From Thermococcus sp. M36 (GTDB taxonomy: Archaea > Methanobacteriota_B > Thermococci > Thermococcales > Thermococcaceae), in the NCBI RefSeq assembly GCF_012027355.1, contig NZ_SNUH01000001.1, positions 682,001 to 746,000 on the forward strand: a stretch of DNA of 64,000 nucleotides, in the 5' to 3' direction. The translations under genes and the position numbers were made by a program. Position 1 is the first letter of the stretch. Every line of letters starts with the position of its first letter. The notes beneath the pieces are model-generated. The model was not told where the DNA came from. It saw nothing but the letters and a program-made list of their open reading frames with translations, and searched no databases. Shown in pieces: positions 51,612 through 60,789 of the stretch.

Positions 51612-52514
51612 TCAGCCCATCCACCTGCCGACCCTGGGCTTCTCCGTGTAGATTTCTGCCACGTCGTAGGGGACGTTGAGGTCGGCCAGCAGTGCCTTGG
51701 CTCCCTCGAGCTCCTTTTCCCTCACCAACGCGAAGAGGCCCTTTCCAAGCATTATCATCGATGATGGGTTCGAGAGAAGTTTATCCAGCTGGCGCGCGAG
51801 CTCAAGGAGCTCACCGCTCAGGAGGCCGGTTCTCTCCGCGAACCCTCTCGCGAGGGCCATCATGCGCTCGGGCCTCGGTTCCATGAGGAGCTTTTCGAGG
51901 GCGAGCTTTCCTTCAACCTCTATCGCTTTAACGACATCCCCATCAAGCACCTCTCTGGTCGAAAGCCTTCCGAGGGGGACGACGAGGACTTTGTATCCCT
52001 CAAAAAACAGGTTGTCAACGACGCCTATTCCGGGGCCTCCAGCTTTAACGCGAACCTCCATCCCGCCGGCGAGCTGGGCTATGACGTCGCCGAGGCCGCC
52101 CCTGTTGATGACCTCATACTTGTGCGCTATCTGAGCCGCCTTCAGCCATGTCCCGCCGAAGGTGTAGCTCAAAGCCAATGCGGTCCCGAGAGCACCTCCA
52201 GCGCTGTTGCCGAAGCCGTAGCCGTTGGGGAAGTCAAAGTACTGCCAGATCTCGACCTCACCGGAGAAGTCTTTGGGCACCAGTTCATCGGCAACGGAAT
52301 AGGTTATCCTCGCCTCCTCCCGCTTCACAGGCTCACCGTTGAAGGCAACGTGGATGTGCCTCTCAAGCGTGCCCGTCTCTATGCTCGCGAAGACGTTGAC
52401 GCCCTTGTCAAGGTTCACGCCCGCCCCAAGGGAGCCGGCTTTGAGAGGGTCATCGTGAAACTGGGGGACGAAGAACGCCGTGATGTGCGCGGGAACGAAC
52501 GACCTGACCAGCAT
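51612..52514 (-). CDS. Pantoate kinase
   Basis: 300 residues, GHMP-kinase superfamily. ATP loop NGYGFGNSAGGALGTALAL; the N-terminus LVRSFVPAHITAFFVPQFHD and the later NRGGLGDVIAQLAGGMEVRV are typical of archaeal pantoate kinase. With phosphopantothenate synthetase it replaces bacterial pantothenate synthetase and kinase in CoA synthesis. PanE, the preceding step, is encoded at 31.2 kb. GGTGAGGG precedes the ATG. Confidence 0.92.
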   Translation of the reverse strand: MLVRSFVPAHITAFFVPQFHDDPLKAGSLGAGVNLDKGVNVFASIETGTLERHIHVAFNGEPVKREEARITYSVADELVPKDFSGEVEIWQYFDFPNGYGFGNSAGGALGTALALSYTFGGTWLKAAQIAHKYEVINRGGLGDVIAQLAGGMEVRVKAGGPGIGVVDNLFFEGYKVLVVPLGRLSTREVLDGDVVKAIEVEGKLALEKLLMEPRPERMMALARGFAERTGLLSGELLELARQLDKLLSNPSSMIMLGKGLFALVREKELEGAKALLADLNVPYDVAEIYTEKPRVGRWMG

Positions 52515-52616
52515 ACCCTCACCTCCAGAAAAAGTGCTCTGGAGTGCTTTTAAAGGCTTTTAGATTCCGCAAAGCTTCATAAAAACGGAGGAAATAAAGC
52601 GGAAAGAAGGAAAGCC

Positions 52617-54224
52617 TCACTCCTCTACCACGTACACCGGGACCTTTCCGTGCGGTATACCGTACTTCTTGCCGTACCACTCGCTGAGGAAGTACCAGGC
52701 CCCAACCAGGAGTATCAGACCGAGCGGCAGGAGGATCCACCAGCTGTGGACTCCGAGTCCGAAGAGGAGGTAGAGTATTATGCCGACGCCCGAGGCGGTC
52801 ATTGCGTAGGGAACCTGGGTCGTGACGTGGTCTATGTGGTCGGAACCGCTGAACATCGAGCTCATGATTGTCGTATCACTGATCGGGGAGCAGTGGTCGC
52901 CGAAGATTCCTCCTGCGAAGACAGCACCGATTGCCGCGAAGACCTCCGGGCCGAGGTAGCCGGTAACGCCGTAGGCGAGGGGTATCGCTATCGGCAGCAT
53001 GATGCTGAAGGTTCCCCAGCTCGTTCCGGTCGTGAATGAGATGAACATCGAGATGAGGAACACTATCAGCGGCACCCAGCTCCCGGTGACGCCGGCGCTC
53101 TTGGCGAGGTCGACGATGTAGGGTGCGGTTCCAACGGCGTCGGTGGCGCTCTTGATGCTCCATGCCAGGAGGAGTATGGTGTTGGCTATGATCATCTGCT
53201 TCATGCCGCGGATTATGGCGTCCTCGGCTTCCTCAATCGTCATCTGCCTGGTGACGAGCACGAGGAAGAAGGCCACGACGACCATCGCAAAGCTTCCCCA
53301 GAGGAGCGCCAGTGCAGAGTCGGAGTTCCCGAGGACCCCCATCAGCCCATCGGTGGCGTAGACCTCGCCCCCACCGCCGGTGTACCACATGCCGTAGAGC
53401 GTGACGAAGATCAGCGTCAGTATGGGCCATATGAAGATGTGGACGCTTCCCCCCTCCTTGGGCATTCCGAGGTCTATTTCCGTGGTCATGAGCGGCTTCG
53501 CACCGTCACGCAGGACTTTGCCCTCGGTCCTGGCGCGCATCTCGGCCTGGAGCATGGCCCCATAGTGCCTGTGGGTGAGCGCCACGATGAAGACGAGTAT
53601 TATCGCGAGTATCGAGTAGAACCTGAAGGGAACGCTGTGGGCCCACGCACCATAGGCGCCCCCAACAGACGCCAGGTCAACGTTCAGCTTGCTGAAGGCG
53701 TCCCCTATCAGGCCGACCTCGTAGCCTATCCACGTCGAGACTATCGCTAGACCCGCGACCGGTGCGGCCGTTGAGTCGTCTATGTAGGCCAGCATCTCCC
53801 TCGAAACCCTTGTCCTGTCGGTGATGGGCCTCATAGTGTTACCGACGATGATGGTGTTGGTGTAGTCGTCGAAGAATATGAGCACACCGAGGAGCCATCC
53901 CATCAGAGAGGCGCCGCGACTGCTGCGAACCTTGCTCGCGAGGGCGCGGCCTATCGCATACGCACCGCCGGACTTATAGATCAGCCCGACGCCGGCTCCA
54001 ATGAGGAAGTCGAACAGCAGTATCTTGACGTTCCAGTCGTCGGTGGCGTTCGCTACTATCCAGTCAAGGGTCTGGGTGGTTCCTGTTACGGGGTTCCAGC
54101 CTGATACCATGACGCCTCCAATCCAGACACCTGCAAACAGCGCCAGTATAACCCTCTTTGTCCATATCGCCAGTATAATGGCCACCAGGGGCGGCAACAG
54201 GGACAGTATACCGAAGTCCGACAT
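52617..54224 (-). CDS. nhaC: NhaC-type Na+/H+ antiporter
   Basis: 535 residues, eleven to thirteen TM segments. NhaC hallmarks include the early LLPPLVAIILAIWTKRVILA, the charged GVLIFFDDYTNTIIVGNTMR and, in the second half, ISMFISFTTGTSWGTFSIML and AGGIFGDHCSPISDTTIMSS. It exchanges sodium for protons. A GATTTATATTG promoter lies at about 54263-54275. It is transcribed alone. Confidence 0.92.
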   Translation of the reverse strand: MSDFGILSLLPPLVAIILAIWTKRVILALFAGVWIGGVMVSGWNPVTGTTQTLDWIVANATDDWNVKILLFDFLIGAGVGLIYKSGGAYAIGRALASKVRSSRGASLMGWLLGVLIFFDDYTNTIIVGNTMRPITDRTRVSREMLAYIDDSTAAPVAGLAIVSTWIGYEVGLIGDAFSKLNVDLASVGGAYGAWAHSVPFRFYSILAIILVFIVALTHRHYGAMLQAEMRARTEGKVLRDGAKPLMTTEIDLGMPKEGGSVHIFIWPILTLIFVTLYGMWYTGGGGEVYATDGLMGVLGNSDSALALLWGSFAMVVVAFFLVLVTRQMTIEEAEDAIIRGMKQMIIANTILLLAWSIKSATDAVGTAPYIVDLAKSAGVTGSWVPLIVFLISMFISFTTGTSWGTFSIMLPIAIPLAYGVTGYLGPEVFAAIGAVFAGGIFGDHCSPISDTTIMSSMFSGSDHIDHVTTQVPYAMTASGVGIILYLLFGLGVHSWWILLPLGLILLVGAWYFLSEWYGKKYGIPHGKVPVYVVEE

Positions 54225-54535
54225 GGTTTCACCTCCGAAGGGGTTTCACCCAGGAAAGCCATGGTTGCAATATAAATCTTCCTGAAAACTTTTTGACATA
54301 ATGACATATTGCCGAAAATTTTTTGGGAACTCTTCCGTGCATTTATTGCCCCATGCATGCAGTGCGTGCCTATTCGACCCATCCATGCATTATAGGATGC
54401 CCTCAGGAACATTAATGCGCACGCATACCATAAAAATCTTTCCCAGAGAACGGTTCCCATAAAGCGTCAATGGACCTTAAAAATTCAAGAAAAACCCCTC
54501 CACCCCTGGAGGGCAGCAGGACACCAATGCCGCCA
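54225..54535. other. Intergenic region, nhaC promoter only
   Basis: 311 bases between nhaC and the UDG gene. Apart from the nhaC TATA near 54263 it holds only CATGCAT- and TGCGTGC-like repeats around 54350-54420 and a CCTCCACCCCTGGAGG hairpin near 54495. No open frame, tRNA or C/D box arrangement was found. Confidence 0.5.
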
Positions 54536-55126
54536 TCAGCGACCCTCTATTATATCCCGAAGCCTCATGAAGTCCTTTTTCAGCTCCTCCCTCAGTGCAG
54601 GGCGGTACAGGGCAACAGCGGGATGATAGATTGGCATTATGACAATCCTCCCGAACAGGGTGCGGGCCTCGAAGGTCTTCCCGTGTATTCTGCTTATAGG
54701 TTCGGGCTGGAAGCCGAACTTTTCGAGGATATAGCGCATCGAGTGCCTGCCGAGCGGAACTATGACCTTCGGCCTGATGATGTCAATCTGCCTGTCAAGG
54801 TAGGGCGAGCAGGCCTTTATTTCATCATCTGCCGGATCCCTGTTGTCCGGTGGGCGGCACTTGACGATGTTGGTGATGTAGACCTCGTCCCTGGTCAGAC
54901 CGATCTCCGCCAGAAGCTCGTCGAGAACCTTTCCCGCCCTGCCGACGAATGGCAGGCCTTTCTGATCCTCCCAGTAACCAGGCGCTTCACCGACGAACAT
55001 GATTTTTGCATCGTAGCTCCCTGAGCCGGGCACGGCGTTGGTCCTCAGCTGGCCGAGCGGGCACTTCTGACAGGCCCTGATTTTCTCCTCCAGTCTCTTC
55101 ATCAGTTCTTCTTTTCCCATGGCCAT
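54536..55126 (-). CDS. udg: Type IV uracil-DNA glycosylase
   Basis: 196 residues from the ATG at 55126, which shares a base with the previous stop. Family features: cysteines in RACQKCPLG and two more downstream (CRPPD, CSPYL) for the 4Fe-4S cluster; catalytic-site motif MFVGEAPGYWEDQKG; and the C-terminal IYHPAVALYRP loop. It removes uracil arising from heat-driven cytosine deamination. Co-transcribed after the small helical gene at 55126-55479. Confidence 0.95.
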   Translation of the reverse strand: MAMGKEELMKRLEEKIRACQKCPLGQLRTNAVPGSGSYDAKIMFVGEAPGYWEDQKGLPFVGRAGKVLDELLAEIGLTRDEVYITNIVKCRPPDNRDPADDEIKACSPYLDRQIDIIRPKVIVPLGRHSMRYILEKFGFQPEPISRIHGKTFEARTLFGRIVIMPIYHPAVALYRPALREELKKDFMRLRDIIEGR

Positions 55127-55479
55127 CACGCAAGGGTCTTCTGGCTGAGGTAAGCCTTGAGGAACTCGACCCACGCCGTGTAGTAGCCCTTCTCGTACTC
55201 GTCCCTGAACTCGTGCTCAAGTATTACCTCTTGGAAGTGCTTCAAAAGCTCCTCAGCCTTTTTCCTGTCGTGTTCGGTTACGAGCTGGACTATTAGAGCG
55301 TCGGGATCATTGTCCTTGATGGCGCTCAGGAAGCCGTTTATCGCCTTTCCGTATCCCCTGCCCCACTCGTCGCTTCCGGCCATCTTCTGGAGCTTTTCAA
55401 GGTGGGCCTTCGCCTTTGTGAAGTCCCTCCTCAGCAGGGCACGGAGGAACATTTCCATCCTCATTTCCCTCGCGGGCAT
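55126..55479 (-). CDS. Small helical protein of unknown function
   Basis: 117 residues from the ATG at 55479 (GGTGGTGAG just upstream); the frame is open much further but runs through the Tes-like promoter. Charged and helical (MFLRALLRRDFTKAKAHLEK, FRDEYEKGYYTAWVEFLKAY). It overlaps the UDG start by one base, so it may work with it, but no motif shows how. I do not recognise the family beyond Thermococcales-like conservation. Confidence 0.65.
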   Translation of the reverse strand: MPAREMRMEMFLRALLRRDFTKAKAHLEKLQKMAGSDEWGRGYGKAINGFLSAIKDNDPDALIVQLVTEHDRKKAEELLKHFQEVILEHEFRDEYEKGYYTAWVEFLKAYLSQKTLA

Positions 55480-55573
55480 CTCACCACCGGAGTAAGTTCG
55501 GGGGGCGGCTTTTAACACTTCTCCTGCTCCAGAGCCCCCATACCTATGAAGGCAAATCTGCATATTTACGCAA

Positions 55574-55588
55574 AAGTTTTTATATCCC
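55574..55588 (+). promoter_or_regulatory. BRE/TATA of the Tes-like gene
   Basis: AAAAGTTTTTATATC lies 52-66 bases before the ATG at 55640, leaving a leader of roughly 25-30 bases with the ribosome site GAGGTGA. Confidence 0.55.
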
Positions 55589-55639
55589 CTGAGGGAATTA
55601 AAGCCCAGTAAGTGGGTAGAAAGAAAGAGGTGAACGATC

Positions 55640-57409
55640 ATGGCGGAGAGCGTGGGCGAGGTGCCCAGCGGCGAAAAGGAATTCGGGGAGCTGACAAAGC
55701 GTGTCAGGGACATAATAAAGTTCCCCGAGATAAGTGAGGAAGAGTTCGAAGAAATGCTCAGAACCGCGAGCAGGGGCTACGGCGGCCCGCTACCCCACAG
55801 AACGTACTCCATATGCCCCGAGACCAGGAGGGTCGTCCCGGCCGTTGTCTGGGAGAAAGAAGGAATAGTGTGGATAACGAAGCGCTGTCCTGAGGGCATG
55901 ATAACCGATGTATATTATGAGAGCGTGGAGCAGTACAATCGGTTCCTTAAGTGGAAGTTCGACTTCAACCTTATGAGTTCCAACGTTGACAACAGCGGCC
56001 TCAACTGTCCCCTCGACTGCGGCCTCTGTCCAAGGCACCGCTCGCACACAAACCTTTTGAACATAGTTCTGACAAACAGGTGCAATTTGAGCTGCTGGTA
56101 TTGCTTCTTCTATGCCAAGGAGGGCCAGCCGATATACGAGCCGACCCTTGAGCAGATACGGATGATGCTCCGCAATGCGAAGAAGGAGCACCCCATCGGG
56201 GCAAACGCTGTCCAGCTCACCGGCGGCGAGCCAACCCTGAGGGAGGATCTCATCGAAATAATCAAGATCGCCAAGGAGGAAGGATACGACCACGTCCAGC
56301 TCAACACCGACGGCATAAAGCTCGCCTTCGAGCCCGATCTGGTCAGGAAGATACGTAAGGCGGGTGTAAACACTCTCTACCTGAGCTATGACGGAATGAC
56401 CCCCCAGACCAACTGGAAGAACCACTGGGAGATACCGCTCATATTTGAGAACGTGAGAAAGGCCGGCGGGCCCGGAATAGTCCTCGTCCCGACCACCATA
56501 AGGAACGTCAACGACCACGAGCTCGGGGCGATAATAAACTTTGGCCTCAACCACCTCGACATCGTCCGCGGTGTAAACTTCCAGCCGATTTCCCTCGTCG
56601 GCAGAGTTCCTAAGAAGGAGCGCCAGAGGTTCAGGATAACCATACCGGGCGCGATAAAGAGGATAGAGGAGCAGACCAACGGGGCAATAGCTATGGACGA
56701 CTGGTACCCGATACCGATAGCGGGACACATAGCCAGGTTCTTCGAGGCGTTCTCCGGTAGCAGGTACTACATGACCAGCCACTTCGGGTGCGGTGCTGCC
56801 ACCTACGTTTTCATCGACCGTGAGAACAAGAGGGTGGTGCCCATAAGCAGGTTCCTGGATGTCGAGGGCTTCGTCGAGTACCTGGAGAGCAGGGCCGAGG
56901 AAATAGAGAAGTGGGGAAGTCTGGGGAGGCTCCAGAAGCTCAAGCTCGGCGCGGAGATATTCCTTAAATTCAAGAGCTTCTACGACGAGAAGTACGCCCC
57001 GAAGGGAGTGGGCGTCCTCGAACTCATAAAGAACGCCTTCATGCACGGCAACTACGACGCCTTAGGAAAGTTCCACCTCAACGCACTCTTCCTGGGAATG
57101 ATGCACTTCATGGACGAGTACAACTACGACGTCGAGCGCGTTGAACGCTGTGTAATCCACTACGCAATGCCGGACGGAAGGATAGTGCCCTTCTGCACCT
57201 TCAACGTGATCCCGGAGCTCTACAGGGACAAGGTACAGGCACAGTTCAGCTACACCTGGGAGGAGTGGAAGGCTCTGCACCCGGACTGGGACTACAAGAA
57301 GGATAAATACGTCAGAACCAAGGAGTTCGTCGAAGAGATGAAGAACAGCGAGCTCTACAGGAAGACCTACATTGAGATCGAGGACTACTTCGGCCTCTCA
57401 AAGGAGTGA
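55640..57409 (+). CDS. tes: Radical SAM tetraether lipid synthase-like protein (Tes)
   Basis: 589 residues. The radical SAM cluster motif is NRCNLSCWYCFFY (C-x3-C-x2-C, near residue 150), then VQLTGGEPTLREDL. Just before it, LNCPLDCGLCPRHRSHT carries an extra cysteine set, and further cysteines occur at HFGCGAAT and VPFCTF. This multi-cluster layout is that of tetraether lipid synthase, which joins phytanyl chain ends of two archaeols to give the membrane-spanning tetraethers of hyperthermophiles. A small gene with a ten-base gap follows and may be a partner. Confidence 0.8.
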   Translation: MAESVGEVPSGEKEFGELTKRVRDIIKFPEISEEEFEEMLRTASRGYGGPLPHRTYSICPETRRVVPAVVWEKEGIVWITKRCPEGMITDVYYESVEQYNRFLKWKFDFNLMSSNVDNSGLNCPLDCGLCPRHRSHTNLLNIVLTNRCNLSCWYCFFYAKEGQPIYEPTLEQIRMMLRNAKKEHPIGANAVQLTGGEPTLREDLIEIIKIAKEEGYDHVQLNTDGIKLAFEPDLVRKIRKAGVNTLYLSYDGMTPQTNWKNHWEIPLIFENVRKAGGPGIVLVPTTIRNVNDHELGAIINFGLNHLDIVRGVNFQPISLVGRVPKKERQRFRITIPGAIKRIEEQTNGAIAMDDWYPIPIAGHIARFFEAFSGSRYYMTSHFGCGAATYVFIDRENKRVVPISRFLDVEGFVEYLESRAEEIEKWGSLGRLQKLKLGAEIFLKFKSFYDEKYAPKGVGVLELIKNAFMHGNYDALGKFHLNALFLGMMHFMDEYNYDVERVERCVIHYAMPDGRIVPFCTFNVIPELYRDKVQAQFSYTWEEWKALHPDWDYKKDKYVRTKEFVEEMKNSELYRKTYIEIEDYFGLSKE

Positions 57410-57419
57410 GGTGGGCGAC

Positions 57420-57725
57420 ATGACGGTCGGACTGGAGAAGAAGCTCACCAAGCTCGTCCTCAGGTTTGGGAGCATAGACCCCGAAAGGGCCGCCGCCAAG
57501 CAGTACGAACTCCTTAAGGACACCAGGGTGTGGCGGGCCTTCCTCAACGGATACGCCAAGAACGGCGTCATCATCTTCGACGAAGAGGCTATGCCTAGGG
57601 GAGAGCTCCTAGAGAAGCTGAAGGAGCTTGAGCCAGAGGTCGTCAGGGAGGAGAGACTAACAGTCCAGGAGCTCATCGAGTCCAGCGCGAGCTGGAACAA
57701 CATCCTCGGGAACATGGAGTCGTAA
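57420..57725 (+). CDS. Small conserved protein linked to the Tes-like gene
   Basis: 101 residues from the ATG at 57420, with GAGGTGGG upstream. Soluble and helical: LEKKLTKLVLRFGSIDPERA, RVWRAFLNGYAKNGVIIFDE and VQELIESSASWNNILGNMES. No cysteines or enzyme motif. Its place ten bases after the Tes-like gene implies co-expression and perhaps a role as partner or chaperone of that enzyme. Convergent with the DUF2139 gene. Confidence 0.65.
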   Translation: MTVGLEKKLTKLVLRFGSIDPERAAAKQYELLKDTRVWRAFLNGYAKNGVIIFDEEAMPRGELLEKLKELEPEVVREERLTVQELIESSASWNNILGNMES

Positions 57726-57735
57726 AAAGAAAAGC

Positions 57736-59202
57736 TCACCGGAGCTCTATCCTCACTTTTCCTTTCACGTCTTCCTTTTCGAGCTCGAAGCTCACGATCC
57801 CGCTGAATGAACTCAGGTCAAGAATGTTCTTGCCGGCCTTGACATCAAAGGTTTCTTCTACTGCATCCCCAGCCGGCAGTGAAAGGTCGTACTCATAGAC
57901 CGTCAGCCTGTTGTCCCCGCTGAGGTAGAGAACCATCCTTGGTTCGCGGTAGCCGTCGAGCGGGATCCCTCCGAAGGTTCCCGCACCCATGCCCTTTACC
58001 CTGCTTGGAAGCGCTAGCGGGAGGGAGAAGCTCACGGGGGCCGGTTTCCCCTGGAGTACCCTCTCATCGAGAACCACTATATCCCTGTGCCCAGTATCAA
58101 AGGGTGTCGCCTCGGTCGCGCCGGTGTTGGGGGCGCTGTTGGTGGCCACCAGGATCTTCCCTCCCATCTTTTCGATGCTGGTCACCCTCGCCCCGAAGGT
58201 TCCCACTATCTTCACCATCGGCGGGGCGATGTAAACGAGCACGCTCGGCCCAACGACTGTGTTGGTGGTCGCCCAGCCTATTCCGGCATCGTTCGACTCG
58301 GGCCTGTAAAGGGCATCATGGTGGGCGTTGAAGGCCGTGAGAATGCCGCCGCCGACGTTTATCGCGTTCACCCTGAAGGGCGCGTAGAACGTGTAAAACT
58401 CAAAGAGCCGGAAAAACGTGAACCCCTCGCCCATCAGCGGGTTCCCGGCCACTACACCACCGCGGACAAAGGCAAAGGCCCTGTTGTAGGCGCCCGCCAT
58501 GGCACCGAGCTGCGGCTTTATGTACGGCCTGCCGTCCGCACTTTTGCCGGGCTTAAAGGCCCACCACTTTCCGCTGATGAGGTCAAGGGCCCGTATCTCC
58601 CTGAGCCCCTCGGTGAAGTTGTTCCCGACTCCGAAAAACGCTGTGTCGTGGACGAGCGCCCCCTTCAGGGACGGCTCGTGGATCAGAGGTTCAGCCTTTC
58701 CCCTCCTCCTGTCGAGGGAGTAGACACCAAGGTTGGCATGCCCATCCTCCCTCGCGAGCAGGAGCCTGTCGTTGTAGGGGTCGTAGATTATGTCGCTAAC
58801 TTCGCCTGCCCAGTCGGTTTCGTGGTGGATGGAATCCTTCCAGAGTAGCTTTACAGAGCCCTCCTCTGTGTCGTAGACGTGGACGTGGGAGTATTTGTTG
58901 TTGAAGAGTATCCTCCTGTCTTCCCTGTAGACGGCGGGGGCGTGAACCCAGCCGCCGAAGTATATGTACTCGTCAACGGTCTCCACCGCGTTGTATGTGT
59001 CACCGCCGCTTGTAGGTGTGTCCCCGAGGAGAGTGAAGTCGTAGGTCTTCTCCTCGCCGCTCTTCACGTCTATGAAGTGCGCTTCGGCCTCGAAGGCGAC
59101 CGTAAAGTAGAGCGTCCCTCTGTGGTACCGCATCCCAAATATCCCGCCGCTGCCCCACTCCGGGCCGTATCCTGGGGAAAACCGGTAGTCCCTGAGGAGC
59201 AT
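57736..59202 (-). CDS. DUF2139 beta-propeller-like protein
   Basis: 488 residues from the ATG at 59202 (GGGTGGTGG upstream). Repeating strands such as GMRYHRGTLYFTVAFEAEAH, DRLLLAREDGHANLGVYSLD and MGGKILVATNSAPNTGATEA suggest a propeller. It matches the archaeal DUF2139 family, whose function is unknown. No signal peptide is seen. The C-terminal part from about residue 380 is a beta-rich add-on (YEYDLSLPAGDAVEETFDV). Confidence 0.75.
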   Translation of the reverse strand: MLLRDYRFSPGYGPEWGSGGIFGMRYHRGTLYFTVAFEAEAHFIDVKSGEEKTYDFTLLGDTPTSGGDTYNAVETVDEYIYFGGWVHAPAVYREDRRILFNNKYSHVHVYDTEEGSVKLLWKDSIHHETDWAGEVSDIIYDPYNDRLLLAREDGHANLGVYSLDRRRGKAEPLIHEPSLKGALVHDTAFFGVGNNFTEGLREIRALDLISGKWWAFKPGKSADGRPYIKPQLGAMAGAYNRAFAFVRGGVVAGNPLMGEGFTFFRLFEFYTFYAPFRVNAINVGGGILTAFNAHHDALYRPESNDAGIGWATTNTVVGPSVLVYIAPPMVKIVGTFGARVTSIEKMGGKILVATNSAPNTGATEATPFDTGHRDIVVLDERVLQGKPAPVSFSLPLALPSRVKGMGAGTFGGIPLDGYREPRMVLYLSGDNRLTVYEYDLSLPAGDAVEETFDVKAGKNILDLSSFSGIVSFELEKEDVKGKVRIELR

Positions 59203-59288
59203 GATACCACCACCCACCCTACACCGTCGGCCCTTATTGCCCTTTCGCATTCGGGAGGCTTTTATAGGGAAAGGCCCTAGCGCAGAAC

Positions 59289-59636
59289 ATGAGGCCCTAC
59301 CGAGGACTGGCTATAATATTTGGATTCTATGCAATGGGCGAGCTCACCAGTTCGGCCCTAAGCCTCCCCATCCCCGGAAGCGTTCTGGGCATGCTCTTTC
59401 TGCTCTCCGCCCTTCTCGGAGGCACGATAAAGCTTGAGTGGGTCGAAAGCGAGGCAGAGCTGCTCGTGAGGAACATGAGCGTGATGTTTATCCCACCGGG
59501 GGTGGGGATAGTGACCTACCTCGGCCTGCTGAGGAGCCAGGCCCTCCCAATATTCGGGGCGCTGGTGATAAGCTTCGCCGCCACGCTGCTGGTAACGACC
59601 AAGACCGTCGAGCTCCTCAGGAGGGAAGGAGAATGA
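59289..59636 (+). CDS. lrgA: LrgA/CidA family membrane protein
   Basis: 115 residues, four TM helices. LSLPIPGSVLGMLFLLSALL is the family P-x-P-G-x-x-x-G-M signature. Together with LrgB it forms a holin-like or metabolite (pyruvate-type) carrier system in bacteria; the archaeal role is not known. The stop overlaps the lrgB start by four bases. Confidence 0.85.
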   Translation: MRPYRGLAIIFGFYAMGELTSSALSLPIPGSVLGMLFLLSALLGGTIKLEWVESEAELLVRNMSVMFIPPGVGIVTYLGLLRSQALPIFGALVISFAATLLVTTKTVELLRREGE

Positions 59637-60307
59637 ACCCCCTCGGAATTGCATTAACACTTGCGGTATTCTACCTCTTCTCGGAACTCCATGCCAGGAA
59701 GAGGGCGTTCTATACCAATCCCGTCCTGCTCTCAATAATGGCCATAGCCGCTTTTCTCGCCCTGAGCGGTGTCCCCTACGAGACCTACATGGAAAGCGCA
59801 TCCATACTGAAGTTCCTCCTCGGGCCCGCTGTAGTAAGCCTCGCGGTTCCGGTCTACAAAGGTAGGGCGACGATAAAGGCCTACGCGAGGGAGATAGCAG
59901 TTGGCATAACGATCGGCGGGACGGTTGCAATTCTGAGCGCGTTCTACATAGCGAAGTTCCTCGGCGGAAGCGAGGAGGTTCTCCTCAGCATGGCCCCCAA
60001 GAGCGTCACGACGGCAATAGCCATTGGGATAAGCGAGAAGATAGGTGGAATTCCCTCCCTGACGGCCGTCCTGGTGATACTCACCGGTCTGATGGGCAAC
60101 GCCTTCGCTCCGGAGGTACTGAACCTCGCGGGGATAAGGGACAGAATAGCGAGGGGCCTTGGGGTCGGGGTCTCATCCCACGGTCTCGGAACCGCAAGGA
60201 TAATACTGGAGGACGAGCTCGCCGGCGCCGTCAGCGGACTGGCCATGGCCCTAAACGGCGTCTTTACGTCGCTCTTTCTGCCCTACCTCATCGAACTGCT
60301 CAAGTAG
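59633..60307 (+). CDS. lrgB: LrgB family membrane protein
   Basis: 224 residues from the ATG at 59633, which overlaps lrgA. LGPAVVSLAVPVYKG and the C-terminal MAPKSVTTAIAIGISEKIGG, then LGVGVSSHGLGTARII are the usual conserved parts. Integral membrane partner of LrgA. Its 3' end overlaps the convergent Tfx-type regulator gene by 57 bases, which could give antisense interference. Confidence 0.9.
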   Translation: MNPLGIALTLAVFYLFSELHARKRAFYTNPVLLSIMAIAAFLALSGVPYETYMESASILKFLLGPAVVSLAVPVYKGRATIKAYAREIAVGITIGGTVAILSAFYIAKFLGGSEEVLLSMAPKSVTTAIAIGISEKIGGIPSLTAVLVILTGLMGNAFAPEVLNLAGIRDRIARGLGVGVSSHGLGTARIILEDELAGAVSGLAMALNGVFTSLFLPYLIELLK

Positions 60308-60712
60308 GCACTCGCTTATCCTGAGCCGGTCCCTTGCGTCAAGGAACAGCGTGAAGTCCCTCTTCGCAAGCCTGTCCTCGACGGGAGCGTGCTCCACAAG
60401 GAAGGCTATTATTTCCGCCGTGCTGTAAGGGACTTTGATTTTAATTTCGTCCGCCTTTCTGAAAAGTCTCTCTGGCACAGTGAATATGTCCTCGCCCTTC
60501 TTCACCTCCACGCTGATCTTGGAGTTTATCTGCTCCCATATGAGCAGGGTGTTCCGGGCCTTTTCTATCTTGTCGAGGGCCCGTCTTTCCAGGATGCTTA
60601 TGTTGGCCCTGCTCGTGCCGAGAAGCTCCGCTATCTCGCTCTGCTTCAGCCCCTTGGCCCGAAGACGGAGGATCCTAATCTGCTGCTCGGTGAGGAAGCT
60701 CTTCGGAGGCAT
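60251..60712 (-). CDS. Tfx family DNA-binding protein
   Basis: 153 residues from the ATG at 60712. N-terminal helix-turn-helix FLTEQQIRILRLRAKGLKQ then SEIAELLGTSRANISILERR, followed by the Tfx C-terminal domain (DEIKIKVPYSTAEIIAFLVE). Tfx of Methanothermobacter binds near the terminator of the fmd (molybdenum formylmethanofuran dehydrogenase) operon; targets in Thermococcales are not known. A GTG three codons upstream is an alternative start. Confidence 0.88.
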   Translation of the reverse strand: MPPKSFLTEQQIRILRLRAKGLKQSEIAELLGTSRANISILERRALDKIEKARNTLLIWEQINSKISVEVKKGEDIFTVPERLFRKADEIKIKVPYSTAEIIAFLVEHAPVEDRLAKRDFTLFLDARDRLRISECLLEQFDEVGQKERRKDAV

Positions 60713-60789
60713 CTTAAACACCAGAGTTTAACACTGTGGCAAATATTAAAAAGTCTTTCTGTGCCCTGCAAGGCCTACCAGGCCCGGCG

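Noticed and set aside
54340-54430. CATGCAT/TGCGTGC-rich stretch as a regulatory or origin-like element
   Set aside because: The repeats are short, irregular and without a second partner set; no nearby replication gene.
55790-57046. 418-codon open frame on the minus strand
   Set aside because: It lies wholly antisense to the Tes-like radical SAM gene, whose frame has family motifs. High GC at third positions explains long shadow frames here.
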